Of a DNA stretch of 64,000 nucleotides, positions 1-12,400 are shown in pieces. The position numbers and the translations under genes were made by a program. Source of the stretch: Pegea sp. RAD2-039 (lineage: Eukaryota > Chordata > Thaliacea > Salpida > Salpidae); NCBI GenBank assembly GCA_034620365.1, contig JAQGEQ010000017.1:186001-250000 (forward strand), written 5' to 3'. The notes beneath the pieces were generated by a model that made no database searches, was not told the DNA's origin, and saw nothing but the letters and a program-made list of their open reading frames with translations. How positions within the stretch are numbered: the first letter of the stretch is position 1; every line of letters begins with the position of its first letter.

Positions 1-220
1 AAGCTCTATTAATTACGAGTTGTTGTTTATCTTTAAGAAATTGCAACATCTAACAGATTAATGTCTGAGAGTTTTTACTAATATGAGATGTGAAACTTAG
101 ATGTCAAGAACTTTGTGAATGTCTGTGTATAGATGATGTTGGTTAAATTGTTTGCTGAGGAAGATAGCAACTGGTGGAGAAAGATCAACAAATGATCACT
201 AGAAGATCTTTGAAGAAATC
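1..220 (-). mobile_element. Decayed CR1-like LINE reverse transcriptase fragment
   Basis: Read on the minus strand, this edge gives a broken reverse-transcriptase reading: a piece resembling the Y-x-D-F-x-K-A-F-D region (NIIYTDIHKVLDI), then a stop, then VSHLILVKTL, and finally FLKDKQQLVINRA, which resembles the F-L-K-D-R-x-Q-x-V block of non-LTR retrotransposons. Frameshifts and stops show it is dead. A related stretch lies at 59200-59440 on the same strand. It continues beyond the window. Confidence 0.55.
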
Positions 221-2103
221 CTAATTGATAATTAAAAAGCAATTTGTTGTTAAAAAGAGAATTCAGAGTTTCTGTGAAATAATCGATTTAAAAACTCAAC
301 AGAAGCTACTAGTGGTTTAGTGGTTTATGTTTCCTTTTTATAAACTGATGAAATTCTACCATTGTGAAGGTAACTAGAAGATAATAAGTATTTAATTTTC
401 TGCAGGTTGTATCATAACATAGAAAATATTTTTTCAGGTGTATGAGTTAATTTGCCGTTGATGTTGGAAACTGCAGTAAAAACGATAAAATCAGATTTCT
501 TCGCTTTTATGAATAATATTTTTTAGTTGTTGTCTTTGGTAAAGACGTTCTGGAAGCTGAGAAAAGTTCAGTTTTTTTAAGGTCACTGAAGTACAAGTTT
601 ATATTTTCATCTATAAGTGAAATGCAGTTTAATTTTAAAAGCTTTTAAAAATACTAAATGACCAGCAAACCATCTTACACCTACAAGCACAAAAACCACT
701 GCAGATAAACGAGTATTTTCAAGGTTTTGGTTCCATTTTGAAAATAAACCATTTTCGACCTTCTAGTTTGATTAGCTTTCTTCTTTTTCCAAGAGACACA
801 AAAGACACAAAGTAAATGGAACAAAGCGAAAAGTTGTATTCAAACGAAATAAAAAAACAACACAATAAAGAAATTTTGTGTGAAAGTATAAAGTTGGAGA
901 AGGTTTATGGAAATTCTTGAAATTTTCTAAACAAAACATAAAAAATGAACTTAAAAGAAACTAATCGAAAAAAATAAAGTTTAGAAATGGGCACCATACT
1001 CAATTAAGTATAGGTTTAAAATGTACAAAATCACTAGAGGTTACTTTCACGATGTAGTAACCAAGTGAAACGATAAACAGAAAATGATTGTGAATTGGCA
1101 CTCTTATAGCAGTAGAAGTTATCAAAGGAATCAAATGTAGCAGCTGGTTGTGAATTGGAATTAAGTTTATGCTTTGGGGCAGCAGCGGTCTGTGAATGTT
1201 AGTAGCTGGATTATGTGGCGTGAATAAGGACAATAAAAAGAAACGTCGTCGACGACAAATAAACTAAGGCCGCACGCACATACACGCTCGCAACACTCAA
1301 CCACACAACACACGCTCCAAGATAAAAAAACCCAGCAGAAGTAGTTTACTCGAATTCGGTTTGTACATCAACCAATCAAATCAAAGTTGCCCTGTGATAT
1401 TTACAAATGGCACAGAAATATGCATAATCCAAAAGTTTAACAGCAACAAGTTTGGTAAAGAAAATTGTTATAAGGCTACCAGCAGAGAAAAAGCATCATT
1501 ACTTCAATAAAACAAAACCACGTTGAAATGGTACAGTTAGAAAAAGTGCATTTTTTTTGCTGAGCACTATCAAGTAAAATACCAGCAACAATTCCATGAT
1601 ATAGAGTTTCGAAAATTAAATCAGTTTACTTTTTCAAATTGTTTTTTGTTCAACGATTGAATTCAAACTTCAACATAATCAATTGACAATTAGTTCAATA
1701 TTTCAAAGTTTTAAGAGAAAAAACCTTGAATGAAGCAGCAACCCAAAAAGTGGTTTTTTGTTGATGAAAAATTAGAAAAAGAAACTCATCGCATAAAGCA
1801 GGCTGGAAAAAGTTATTTAAGTTTTAGTTTGAAAAGAATCAGTTTTGTTAAGAATAAAGCTAACCACCAAAGTAGTAAAAAGTTGAATTTTTAAAAAGGA
1901 CTTCTTGCCGCTGAAAACTATTGGTAGTTAGGTTTTGGGGTGACAGGAGACAGAAGTATGTCAAGAGATAGGCCAATAACAACAGTGAGTTGAATGCGGA
2001 AAGCTTAAGATTGAATTTCTGGACTTCTACCTTTAAGCCATTTTCAACCTGCGAACGAGTTTTATTGATGACGTCATCACCATCAACGATATCAACTCAC
2101 TTT
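221..2103. other. Intergenic, no gene seen; short CA-rich stretch
   Basis: AT-rich DNA with no supported coding region; the one open frame on the minus strand (1000-1233) has no family resemblance and looks accidental. A short CA-rich, CpG-containing stretch lies at about 1265-1320, preceded by a 12-bp perfect palindrome (GTCGTCGACGAC) near 1245. The part next to 2104 should contain the 3' UTR of the RAVER gene. Confidence 0.4.
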
Positions 2104-5100
2104 TCAGATTTCAGTGCTTTTTCGTCTTCTTGCTGCTGCTGGTGTAGAAGATGAAAGTACATCAGTACCTAGTGCTTGTGCTGCACTAAAACTACATCCA
2201 TAAGCAGCATAATGACCTCCTAAACCTTGCGAATGTTGTCCTACATAAGAACCAGCCTCAGGACTAGGTTCAGGCATCGGTAGAAGACTTCCATTCGCGC
2301 CCAGCTGCATCCGGGCCATCTGTACAAGTGAGGTGGTTGGACCAAAGTGATGTGGACACAACCTGCTGGACTGACCGCTGACTTTCTAGGTGACCTGGTT
2401 GGAGATAGCAAACTTAAGCCACGAAGCTTGTAGCCGTTCGAATCAAGGTGTTCTAGAAGGTTTCTTCCAATCAATCGAAGTTGAGTTGGCGAATGAGCCA
2501 TATCGACCTGGTTGACAAGGTTACGACGCAAGCTAGGGATCGTGCTTCCAAAATTGAAGCGGTTCAAATTGATTTCAGCATCTGAAGACATTTGTGAAGA
2601 TTTTGAAGATGAAAATAAAGATTCAGACCTGGGTTTGAAACGCTTCGAAAAGTTGATGATTTCGAATCAGCGACTAGTTCACAATCTGCAACATCCAATG
2701 AAGCTAAAGTAATCGAGAAGTTAACAACAAGTCGATGATGATGGTTGCTATGGGAACCTTTAGGATCAATAGATGAATCGTCGGCATGGAAACCAGTATT
2801 TGGAATTGTAGAAGAAATGTTACAGCTTTTTGATGTGATGTTTTTAAAAGCACCATGATTGAAATTACTGATCGTAGAAGCTGGATTCGGCTGCAAAGAA
2901 ATAGATGAAGTTGTTTGCGGATGAATATAAACTCACCAAAAGAGATGCAGTGAACAGCTGACTTCCAGATGATCCACAATTGATGGATGAAGTCTCATTC
3001 TTGTTAGGAGCAACTGAATTGTTAGGATAATAACCATTTGATAAATGTCCATGACTTATAGTGTCCTTGGCATAAAAGTCGTTTTCTCCATTAATGTCGA
3101 CAAGGTTTTTCTAAAATTAGAAAAGTTAGAAGATACTACAAGTTGTTTTTGTATCTCGTTATCAGGTGTATATGAAGTTTCTACTAGATACTGTTCCTAA
3201 TATCAATCATGTTTGCCGACAAATTGTTACAAGAAGTACAACTTGAAGCTTACAACTTGAACATTTGAGTTTATTTTGAAGAAATTCATGAACAGCTTGC
3301 TTCTAATGTCTTTTAAACAACCAACCACATTAAAATGCAAATTACTGATTTGCTAACAGCCTGTTGCTGTTTCAAGTTGGAATTCTACCTCTAACACTAA
3401 CAGAGACCAGTCTAGACTAGATGAAACTGACCTGGTAGTCATCTATCCGTGTGAAAGTAGTTCCACAAGTTGATGGTATGGTTGAAGAGTCTGTCGTCTC
3501 TAAATGGTTTCTGAAATTTCAAATAATTTCAAATTGATGTTAAATTAGAAATTGTAATCATTTCACCTCGAGTCATTCCAACCACTGTTGTAGTTTTGCT
3601 GTTCAAAGATTCTAATTGATTCCTGATATAAAAACACAATCAAGTAATTGAAGAAGAAGATGAAGACATACTTACATATATATTTTGATGTTTAGTAATA
3701 TCCAGGAAATCTTCTTCAATTTTAACAGCAGATTCATCACTGTTATTACTACTACTTCTCGTTCGAATATCATTAGCTAAATCAGCTGTAAATCAACAAA
3801 TATTAAAAACTACAATTATTAGGTTGGTTTTTACCGCTTGTGTTTATTTGTAAGGATTTTACGCCGTTGACAATATTTGAAAGATTGAAATTATCGTTTA
3901 TAGATGGTGGCCGCATATTAAACAGGTTTGACATCTGCAAAAAAATGTATATTTTACATATTAAGAAACTAATTGAGAAATGAAATGTAGATAAGTTTAT
4001 AAAATGTAAATTTACATCATATTCAGGTATTAGTCGATCCAATGAACAATCTGTAGAAAGAAAAATGATTTTTAGTAAATTAATTGTAAAATGATTTGAA
4101 GAAATTAGTAATTTCTGTAAAACTGACCTTTCCTATAAGTTGAATAAATGTTATTTGAAAAATGAGCGTTAATAGAAGCAGAACTATCAATTTGTACAGA
4201 AGATGGTGTAGGTAGCAGACCACCAGTAGGATTATTTCGTTTCATGTCTTTTGATGCTTTCAGCGCATTCAATACAACAAGACCACGTGGTCCAGGTACA
4301 CAGAAAGATATCTTTAATGTAGTATCTTCAGGAAAATAAACATTAAAAGTTGATGGCGTTTACCATTCATAAGTTATATTACCAGAACACCATTTAGAAC
4401 CATTTAATCTCAACCAAATTTCTTCAGCTTCGTTTGGTTTGTTGTATTCGACAATAGCAAAATTATTGCTTTCACAAACAGCAATCTAGAATAAATTTGT
4501 TAATTTTACTGATTTGAAATCAACTTTTATAAATTACTTGACAAAATTTTGTAGGATAAACTTCAGAAAACACTTTCTGTAAATTCTTTTCATCATCATA
4601 AGCACCAAGGTCTTCTACTAAAATACAAGATGAATATAAACCAGAATAGTCAGTAGGAATTGTATCAAGCCAATGAACCTGTTCAAATTATCAAATTATT
4701 AATTTCTTTCAACCAAGTTATATAAATATTTCAAAGTATTGTTGAGAAAACTCACTTGTAAGAAATTATTTTTAACTTTTCTACCGTTCAGTTGATTTTT
4801 AGCTTTGATAGAAGATTCTTTGCTTGTAAATTCAACACAGCCATAACCTAAACTGCTACCGGTCTTCTCACTAAAAATATCATGATAATTCAAATAATTA
4901 TCTCATAAATATTACCTATGAACAAGAAAGCATCTTTCAGGTGTTCCAAATGGTGTTATAAGACCAACAAACTGATCACAAGTAAATGATAAAGGCAGCT
5001 GTGTTACACATAGCATAAAATCACAAGAAGCTAAAGAAACTGCAAGTTCTTGGTTTCGATAATTAGTTCCATTCAAAGCATCAATACAAGTTTGTGCATG

Positions 5101-5510
5101 GTAACCATCAAGCAAAATAGCTTTACCTAATAACAGACCAGTTACACCAAAAAGCAATTTAAAAAATTTTAAATATAAAAAAATACAATAAATTTTTGGT
5201 TATAAAAATATTCAGTTTTTTTTTTATAAAAAATATTTTATAAACAGATTTAAATGCAAATAGACTGACATGATTGGCTATTCTTATCAATGTGAACTTG
5301 CTGATACATGAATGGCTTCAATAGAGTTGTAATATCCTAAAAATAAAATCATTTATTGATAAGATAAAGATGAAAAATCAAAATTACCTGATTTACAACT
5401 CCAGAAGCTATATTTTTAATGGAAATTCGACGACATTTTTTACTGAATTCTTGTTTTGAAGATAAGAGTGAGGACAAATGCTCATCTACAAAGCCATCAG
5501 AGGTTGTCAT
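2104..5510 (-). CDS. RAVER: RAVER-type ribonucleoprotein (PTB-binding splicing co-regulator), 16 exons
   Basis: Exons from 5' to 3' on the minus strand: 5510-5388, 5336-5270, 5126-4916, 4870-4756, 4678-4538, 4485-4383, 4325-4128, 4050-4016, 3934-3835, 3785-3676, 3622-3567, 3510-3432, 3110-2937, 2890-2629, 2581-2376, 2319-2104. All junctions are GT-AG and every phase closes, giving 731 aa. The N-terminal third holds three RNA-recognition motifs in the raver order: exons 1-3 (about residues 28-90), exons 3-4 ([24 protein letters not shown]) and exons 5-7 (ending SFCVPGP). The long tail is low in structure and rich in Ser, Asn and Thr. Near the C-terminus [16 protein letters not shown] matches the conserved tail block of vertebrate raver proteins. 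Known family role: nuclear/cytoskeletal RNA-binding partner of PTB and vinculin. I did not find a clear PTB-binding motif of the S-L-L-G-x-x-P type. Splice sites of the short introns 6, 14 and 15 were chosen to keep frame. Confidence 0.93.
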
Positions 5511-7477
5511 GTTATTTAAAAAGTATCAGTCTGTCTTTCATATCAAAACTGTAGAAAATCTATGATTATTTCAATTTGTTTTTAAATAAATTAACAAAAT
5601 CTATTTTTATGGAATTAAAATTTTATAATTTTTTAAACTATATTATAAAAATAAAAAATTTCAATTAGATTTTGAACAAGAAAAAATATTGTAATCAAAA
5701 TAGAACTTCATAAAAACTAAATTTCTTAATTTAAACTTCAATTTGGCTGAAAATTAAATAAGAAAAAGAATCAATAAACTATATTTTTCTTTCTATCAAC
5801 TTTTAATAAAAACTATAAAAAGCTAATTAAAATAATTGAACAATTTATTACAAGAAAATTTCTAGCATCAAAAAAAAATTTGTAGAAAATAACTTATTTA
5901 GTTGAGAAAAAAGTTAAAAAAAATTGAAATAAATTGTATGGAGAAGAGTTGAACTCAAAAACATATAGGCCAAAATCCACCATGCCGTATTTCATAGTAT
6001 AGTGCTGTATAGAATTTACCAAAGCGGTAAAATAAAAAAACAAATGTTTTATTTATTTCTAACTTTAAATATAAAACTTTAATATTTAAATTTTAGCTTT
6101 TTAGAAATTAATTAGTCTAAAAAATGAAAATATAACATAAAAAAAGTGATTATATAAAGAAACACACAATATTCAGACGATTAGACCATTTTTAAGTTAT
6201 TTGCAAATAATATTTAAGCAAAGAAAGCCTATAAACTTAACATTTAACATATAGAAAATATTTAGTTACAACCAGCCTTCTTTAGTAATATAAATAAGCA
6301 AGCTGTTAAACTATATTAATTAGAATAATCTTAAAAAAACTTTGAGAAAATTTTTACTTCATAAATACTTGAAACTAATTTTTTTGAAATTAATAAATTA
6401 AAGTATTACTATTAGACTGATTAAACTTACATAAGTCAATTTAAAGTTTAATTTTAATCATATTTCAATGTAGAAAAAATCTTAAACCAATTCTATTGTT
6501 GATGCTCTTACAGTAATAAATTTAAAAGTTAAAAAATTAAAAGTTATTAGTCTAGAACAATTTTTCAGATAATTAAAAACTTGTTAAAAATTTTATTGTT
6601 ACGTTAAAGAATAAAAAAAAAAAAATTAAACTATTTTAAGACCTCAGTAAGAAATTGCCAGTTAAAGAAAAAACAGTTACTCGCGCCAAATAAATATTTA
6701 TAATTATGGCTATTATTTTAATTGTTTGTATCACTTTTGGTTAGAGACAAATTCTATCAAAAAAATATTAATTATATTAATATAATAAACAAATTAAAAT
6801 CCTACTAAAAAATACATAGATTATAAATAATTAATAGGTTCTAGCTGAGAATTTAATTTATATTTAATTATAAATAAGTAATTATCAATACTAAAAAGAC
6901 TATGTAGAAAGCTCTAAAGAAATACATTATTGAAACTTTGATTTAGCGAACTTTATATATTTACTTGAAAAGTTATAAAACTTTTTTTAGCAAAAAATGA
7001 GATGAAAAAAGCACTGCAACTTTCAACGGATATTCCAAATTACTGAAATATACTTTCCAACGTGTTGAAGACAAATCTTATGACATCACAATTGGTTTCA
7101 AAAAATTTTTCTCTTAATTACTCAAGAAAAGTGTTTACTAAAATTTCCTTTTAAAACTGCCAAAGTATAAATCCGCTTCAACTTATTTCTATATCAGTTG
7201 GTTGTCTCTAAAGTTATATAAATTGTGGTGTCATGTATAACTCAAATCTAGTTTATCTTCATTTATTTTTGCTGTTAACTTTGAATTTATTGGAAAACAG
7301 CGCGCGTCGAACTCTATAAATCTTAGATTCGCCAAGACTTTTTTTGCTGCGGACTTAACTATCCAATCCAGACTTTCTGTCTGAACTTATTCCCATAACC
7401 TTTTTCGGAAGCAGCTACAGTAAGAACTCTCCGGAAAATTATTTGTTCCATTTTTATATTATAAATAAAAATATATG
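5511..7477. other. Intergenic, AT-rich, nothing recognised
   Basis: Very AT-rich DNA without supported coding sequence. It should contain the promoter and 5' UTR of the minus-strand RAVER gene next to 5510. A slightly less AT-rich stretch at about 7290-7440, just upstream of the LINE tail, may be the eroded end of the LINE reading frame, but I could not read it convincingly. Confidence 0.4.
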
Positions 7478-7575
7478 ACTAAATAGATGTTATTCGTGAG
7501 AATGTGTGTTAGTGAGAGGTGCTCTCTTCAGGCACCCTCCTTAGCATTTATTGTAATAAATAAATAAACAATAAG
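7478..7575 (+). mobile_element. CR1-like LINE 3' tail copy
   Basis: Plus-strand copy of the 3' end shared by all copies of this LINE family in the window: GAGAATGTGTGTTAGTGAG, then a stem-loop (GGTGC at 7518-7522 pairing with GCACC at 7532-7536), then CCTCCTTAGCATTTATT and an AATAAATAAATAA end. The same tail occurs at 22185-22260, 49690-49745 (reduced), 54258-54325 and 61150-61240. Little or no recognisable coding sequence precedes it here, so this is a strongly 5'-truncated insertion. Confidence 0.8.
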
Positions 7576-7788
7576 TGATAACATAAAGAAAAAGTTTGCA
7601 ATTAAAATTAACTTTAATTTTAAGTATATTTTAATTTATAAAATGTTCTTGTCTTGTGCATTTTAAGATAAAGGAACATTTGATTTTAGCCACAGTTAAC
7701 GTAATTTCCTATTTTTTAAATAATAAATATAATTTTATCAAATTTTGAAGAAAAAAATCATCAAATCAAAATGAACTGTTTTATTCCG

Positions 7789-7981
7789 ATTCTTGGCTAG
7801 TTGAATTTTCTGTTAAATTCATATTTCAAATTGTAACTCTTGTTAGACTCAAGAACAATCATGTGGTGTTGGAGCTATATGGAGTGAATATTCTCAATGG
7901 TCATTGTGTACAGCTACTTAGGTGGTGGTACTAGAGTTCGAACTCGAACACATTCATGTCAAATTCTTGGCTAGTTGAATT
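7789..7981 (+). pseudogene. Dispersed copy of a TSP-A exon (with intron tail) flanked by a 19-bp direct repeat
   Basis: Positions 7808-7962 reproduce 17312-17469 of TSP-A: about 45 bases of the 3' end of intron 12, its AG acceptor, and almost all of exon 13 ([18 protein letters not shown]). A 2-to-1 base change in the cysteine codon after the C-T-A-T motif gives a TAG stop and a frameshift, so the copy is dead. The sequence ATTCTTGGCTAGTTGAATT stands on both sides (7789-7807 and 7963-7981) like a target-site duplication. No other TSP1 exon is nearby. Because intron sequence is included, the source was genomic DNA or unspliced RNA. Confidence 0.85.
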
Positions 7982-9414
7982 ATGATGATATTTTGATAAA
8001 CGCTGGTAGGATATCATATACTACTAAGCAATGTTTCTTTGCAAAACTACAGAACAGGAGATTTGAAACCCAAAAAGCATTTTGAAGGTGAAAATAGATG
8101 GTTTCAATACTTTTGAGGAGATTGCACGCTACCCCCCAACAACTAACTAAATCTCCTCAGCCGATCCACAAAGTGACTTTCAGCGACATACCAAGTCACT
8201 AAGACCTCGCTGGCTAACATCAGATGTAAGAACGAAGAATCTGAGAGTTTGAAACTCTCAAAAAGCAAACAAAGCTGTCTTTGTTTTAAAGATACAAGTA
8301 AGTGCGATATGAAATAGCTGCGTATCGATACCAGCGTCAAAGAAAAGCAGGGAGCTCTGTTAAGTTTTTTCTTTTGCATCTCACCGTGTTTTGACAACAC
8401 TGCACAAGCAGCAGGACTCTACCGAAGCAAGTCATTAACACCTTCATAGAGTTTTTCTTACTTGAAAAGTCCTTTACGATATTTTAGAACAAAACTCAAA
8501 GCATAAGTTGTATAAAGAATAAATTTGTTTACTGATTTGAAAAATAAATGATGGATTTATTAATATTTGCTTTTAAGTGACAATTATTTTATATCCTTTA
8601 AATAAAACTGTAATTATAAAGTTGTTATCATCAACATGTTTTTAGTCATAGAAACTAAAGAAAAGAAATATTTTTATTTTTATTTTTTGTATATATTTAT
8701 GAGTTTGTCATTCACACACCGATGTTTTGATCAATTCTATTTTATTTAAATAATAATAAATCAATAAATTCATTTCAGTAACCACATCATTTCTGGAATT
8801 TGATTGGCTTAAATTTCGATTCATTTAAAATAGATAAAATACTGATAAAGCTTTAGATGAATTTTTCAAAATCATTATCTTAAATATATTAAATTTTAAA
8901 AATAGGGCAAGGTTCATTAGATGTTAGTTTCAACAAAATCAACAGATTTGTCAAGTTACTTATTAATCATTAACTAAAAAAACGTGATAAGTTTGGCCTG
9001 AATATCAAGTTGTTTATTTACTCTTTACTAAAACCTAATATAAGCAGATCACTTTGGAATATTATTTAAAAAACTAAATACTAATTTTAACAAAGTTAAG
9101 TGGAGTTTTTTTAATTAATATTTTTATTCTTTGAGTAATATTCCAGTTTAAAATTTGATAGTTACAAAAATTTATTATTTTTTTATAGAAAATTATTTAC
9201 TATTAAATTATAAAATTGTTTAATTTTATTAATTACTTTGGTTTTTAATATTTAGCATTTTTCTGTATCTTCCTAACTTTAGTTAAAGTATTTATCTGCA
9301 TCAAAAGTATTCATGAGTTGATTTAAATAATTTTTACAATATTTCTAAAAATTAGAAATCTTTTTTTTTATGTGATGCTAATAAAGGAAACTTTTTGATT
9401 GGAATTTTGGTGAA
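7982..9414. other. Intergenic; weak dispersed repeat at 8085-8460
   Basis: The less AT-rich stretch 8085-8460 is related to 55430-55640: both contain a block around TTTGTTTTAAA followed by GCGATATGAA and ATACCAGC. The minus strand reads as AGI-x(4)-FHIAL and as a similar AGIEIERLHIAAL in the other copy, suggesting an old shared coding repeat, class unknown. The rest up to the transporter is AT-rich without recognisable features. Confidence 0.35.
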
Positions 9415-12400
9415 ATGGGAAAATTTCAAAATTTTAAACGAAAATTTATTCATGTTGAAATAATTGTTACGATTGCTGCATTTTGTTGTTTAATGACCTC
9501 TCCTTTAAAAACAGAATACATTTATCAGGTAAGTTCACAAATATTCAATTTGAAAAACTCAACAATTTGTTGGCCTTTTTATACTTGTTACTAGATAAAA
9601 ACTTGTCTTATTATTTAAAGTCATTTTATATTTAACAAAAGTTTCTTTTTGATAAATGTCTGTTTGATAAAAATTTTTTTTTTGCATGTTACTTGAATTA
9701 GCGAGTGGCAAATAAATACAATGCTTCAAGTCAAACAATTAGTCAATGTGAAAACTCCTCACATACCAGCTTAGATGATAAAGTTTCACAGGAGTCAACC
9801 AGGTGACAACTTAAGTTTAGTTTTTACTAATCTAAAAATAGAAATAGATACTCAAGTTTTGTTGGCAACTATTATTTAGTTTGAAACTTTTATTTGCTTG
9901 TTTTAATAAACATCAAAATGTTTATAAATAAAAAATAGAGATCTATTTTGTAAAAACCTTTTCTTAAAACAATCTTATCTTTTATATCTGAATCTATAAC
10001 AATGAATATTTATTAATAACTTTGTAGCTGAACAAGTTGAATGGTTATTTAATGGATAAAAAATTATTAGCATAAGGTCTTTAACTTTTTGATTTATAGA
10101 ATATTTCAAATATTTTGTGACCACTTTGTGACCACTTTGTAGACCACTTTGTGACCACTTTGTGGTCCACAAATACTTTTTTTTGTGGACCACAGTTAAC
10201 TCATAACCTCTTTGTTAGTTCAACGAATCTTAAGACAAACACTACCTCACTAATAATCTCAGATGTAATCGCCATCAGCAAAATAAGATTTAGATAAGAA
10301 ATTTGGTTGAAAGTGTTTCAAAACAACTTACTGATTAAAAAAATTTAATAAATAAACAACAATTTAAAAGTATTTACCTATCTAAAAGCATAGTCATGTT
10401 GTAGATAAGCAAACATTATAAAATAGTTAATATTTTTCAACTTTTGTTATTTATCAAGTAAGATTATTTCAATTAATTTGGAATTTTGTTTTAGAATCAC
10501 CATGTTGATGGACGTTGCTCTTTTTTTGCCTGCAAGTTTGATGGGGATTGTCCTGACTTCTCTTGGCGATAAAATTGGACGGAAAAAGGCGATGGTCGCC
10601 CCTTTAGTGGGTCAAATCCTAGGAACTTTGGTTTTTTCCTTAGTCATCAAATATACGTCAGTTAATCCTAATCTAATCCTGATGAAAACCTAATTAATTA
10701 TTTATTTTGTTATATTTTTGTATATTTTAGGTTACCTATATATGTTCTCTACGTTTACTGTTTTATAACTGGAATATCTGGATATCTGATGACTTTATTG
10801 ATGCAAGCTTCTGCTTACCTTTCTGATGTGACAACTAAAGAGAAAAGAGCCATGAGGTTCGTAGATTTTGAGGTTATTTATCAAATTCATGATTTTCTTG
10901 CAGAATGCTGATTCTTGAGATGAGTCTAGGTATAGGAGGAGGATTAGGAGGGATTCTTGGTGGTTTTTGGGTTTCTTCTAGTGGATTTTTTCAACCATTT
11001 TTAGGGACTTCAATTTTTACATTTGTTTCGTTGATGTTGTTGATGTTGTTACCTGAACCATCAGAAGTTGACAAGTTAACAGAGAATATTTCAGATGATG
11101 AAAAAGTCTTAAAAAATGATGATTTTCAGCAAAATAAAAGTAAATAAAACACGAAAAACTGACAAAAAAGTCGATAGATATCTTAGATAGACTTTAAATA
11201 ACTTTTTTATTCTTTAATTTGTTTATTAAATTAAGTTTATGAGTTAAATATTGCCTCAATTTTACTAAATAATCTTTTTAACACTCGATGTTTATTTAGA
11301 AAACAAATTTGATTTTATATTTGCAATTAAACGAGTTTATACAAGTGAAATAAGCAAATGTGGAAAATGTAATTTGAATGAAGCTTTTGTTCAAGACGAT
11401 TCTGTTGGTAAATAACATTATTCCAACTTGATTAGTTTTTATTTAATAATTTTCCATCAAAACAATTTTTAAAGTTTTTCAAATTTTAGGAAAATGTTTT
11501 CATGGCGGTGGTCTTCGTAAAGGTCGAGTCTGGAAAATTTGGTTTTATTTAGTGATTTATAACGGTATAATGGCGGCAACGTATGCTTTAATGTCTTTAC
11601 AAACTTTATATGTGGTTGCCAAACCACTTTGCTTCAATAAACTGGATGTTGGTGTTCAAATGGTTTGTTTCAATTGAATGTTCAATAAACTTTTTATAAT
11701 TTTTTTGATAATTACATCAATTTTATTTTATTTTTTTCTTGTTTTTTGGCAGGCAACGAAATTTGCTTTCACAGCATTCTCACCTTTACTTGTTTTTATT
11801 TACAAGAAAGTTTTCCGTTTGAGTAATGATATGGTTATTTTAATGTCATTAATTCTGACAATTACAACGTTACTTCTTCTAGCTTTTGCCACCAAAGCTT
11901 GGATGGTTTACTTTGGTTTGTAGGTTTAATAATCTGTTGAAATTTGTATAAAAAATAAACAAGTGTATTTTGCAAGCTTCTTAAAAACACCAAAACTTTT
12001 AGTTACATTTTTGATGAAATCGTAATCTTCTTATGTTCAAAATAGTTGCTGCACTAAAAATTTCACAAATGTTTGTATAATAGGAAGCTATTTTTTCAGC
12101 CATGGCAATATCTGGTCTATCAATGCCTGGAAAACCATTCACTCAAGCACAAATTTCCAAGCTTGTGTCTGAAACCGAACATGGTTAGATTCTTAAACAG
12201 TTTATTCAAATTAACTTTTTTAAATTAATAATTAAGATAAAAAAGTTTTTTAATTTAATAACAAGATTTTTTATAAGTTTATAAAATCTCTCAAAAAAAT
12301 CAAATTTATTTTCAGTCAGATATTTTTGGTAATTTTTTACTTAAAAAATATTTTTAAATTCTGTTCGATCAATATTTTCAATATTTCATAATCATGTCTT

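Noticed and set aside
1000-1233. 77-codon minus-strand frame
   Set aside because: No family resemblance, no splice context, in plain AT-rich DNA; could be chance.
2512-2712. Plus-strand frame with an acidic stretch
   Set aside because: Antisense of RAVER exons 14-15, where the minus-strand exon phases are fully consistent.
4326-4382. In-frame stop in RAVER at the end of the third RRM
   Set aside because: Using the GT at 4382-4381 as donor removes the stop in a 57-bp intron and keeps the frame into the next exon.
10116-10195. CRISPR-like array
   Set aside because: Units are contiguous without unique spacers and the DNA is from an animal; it is a minisatellite.
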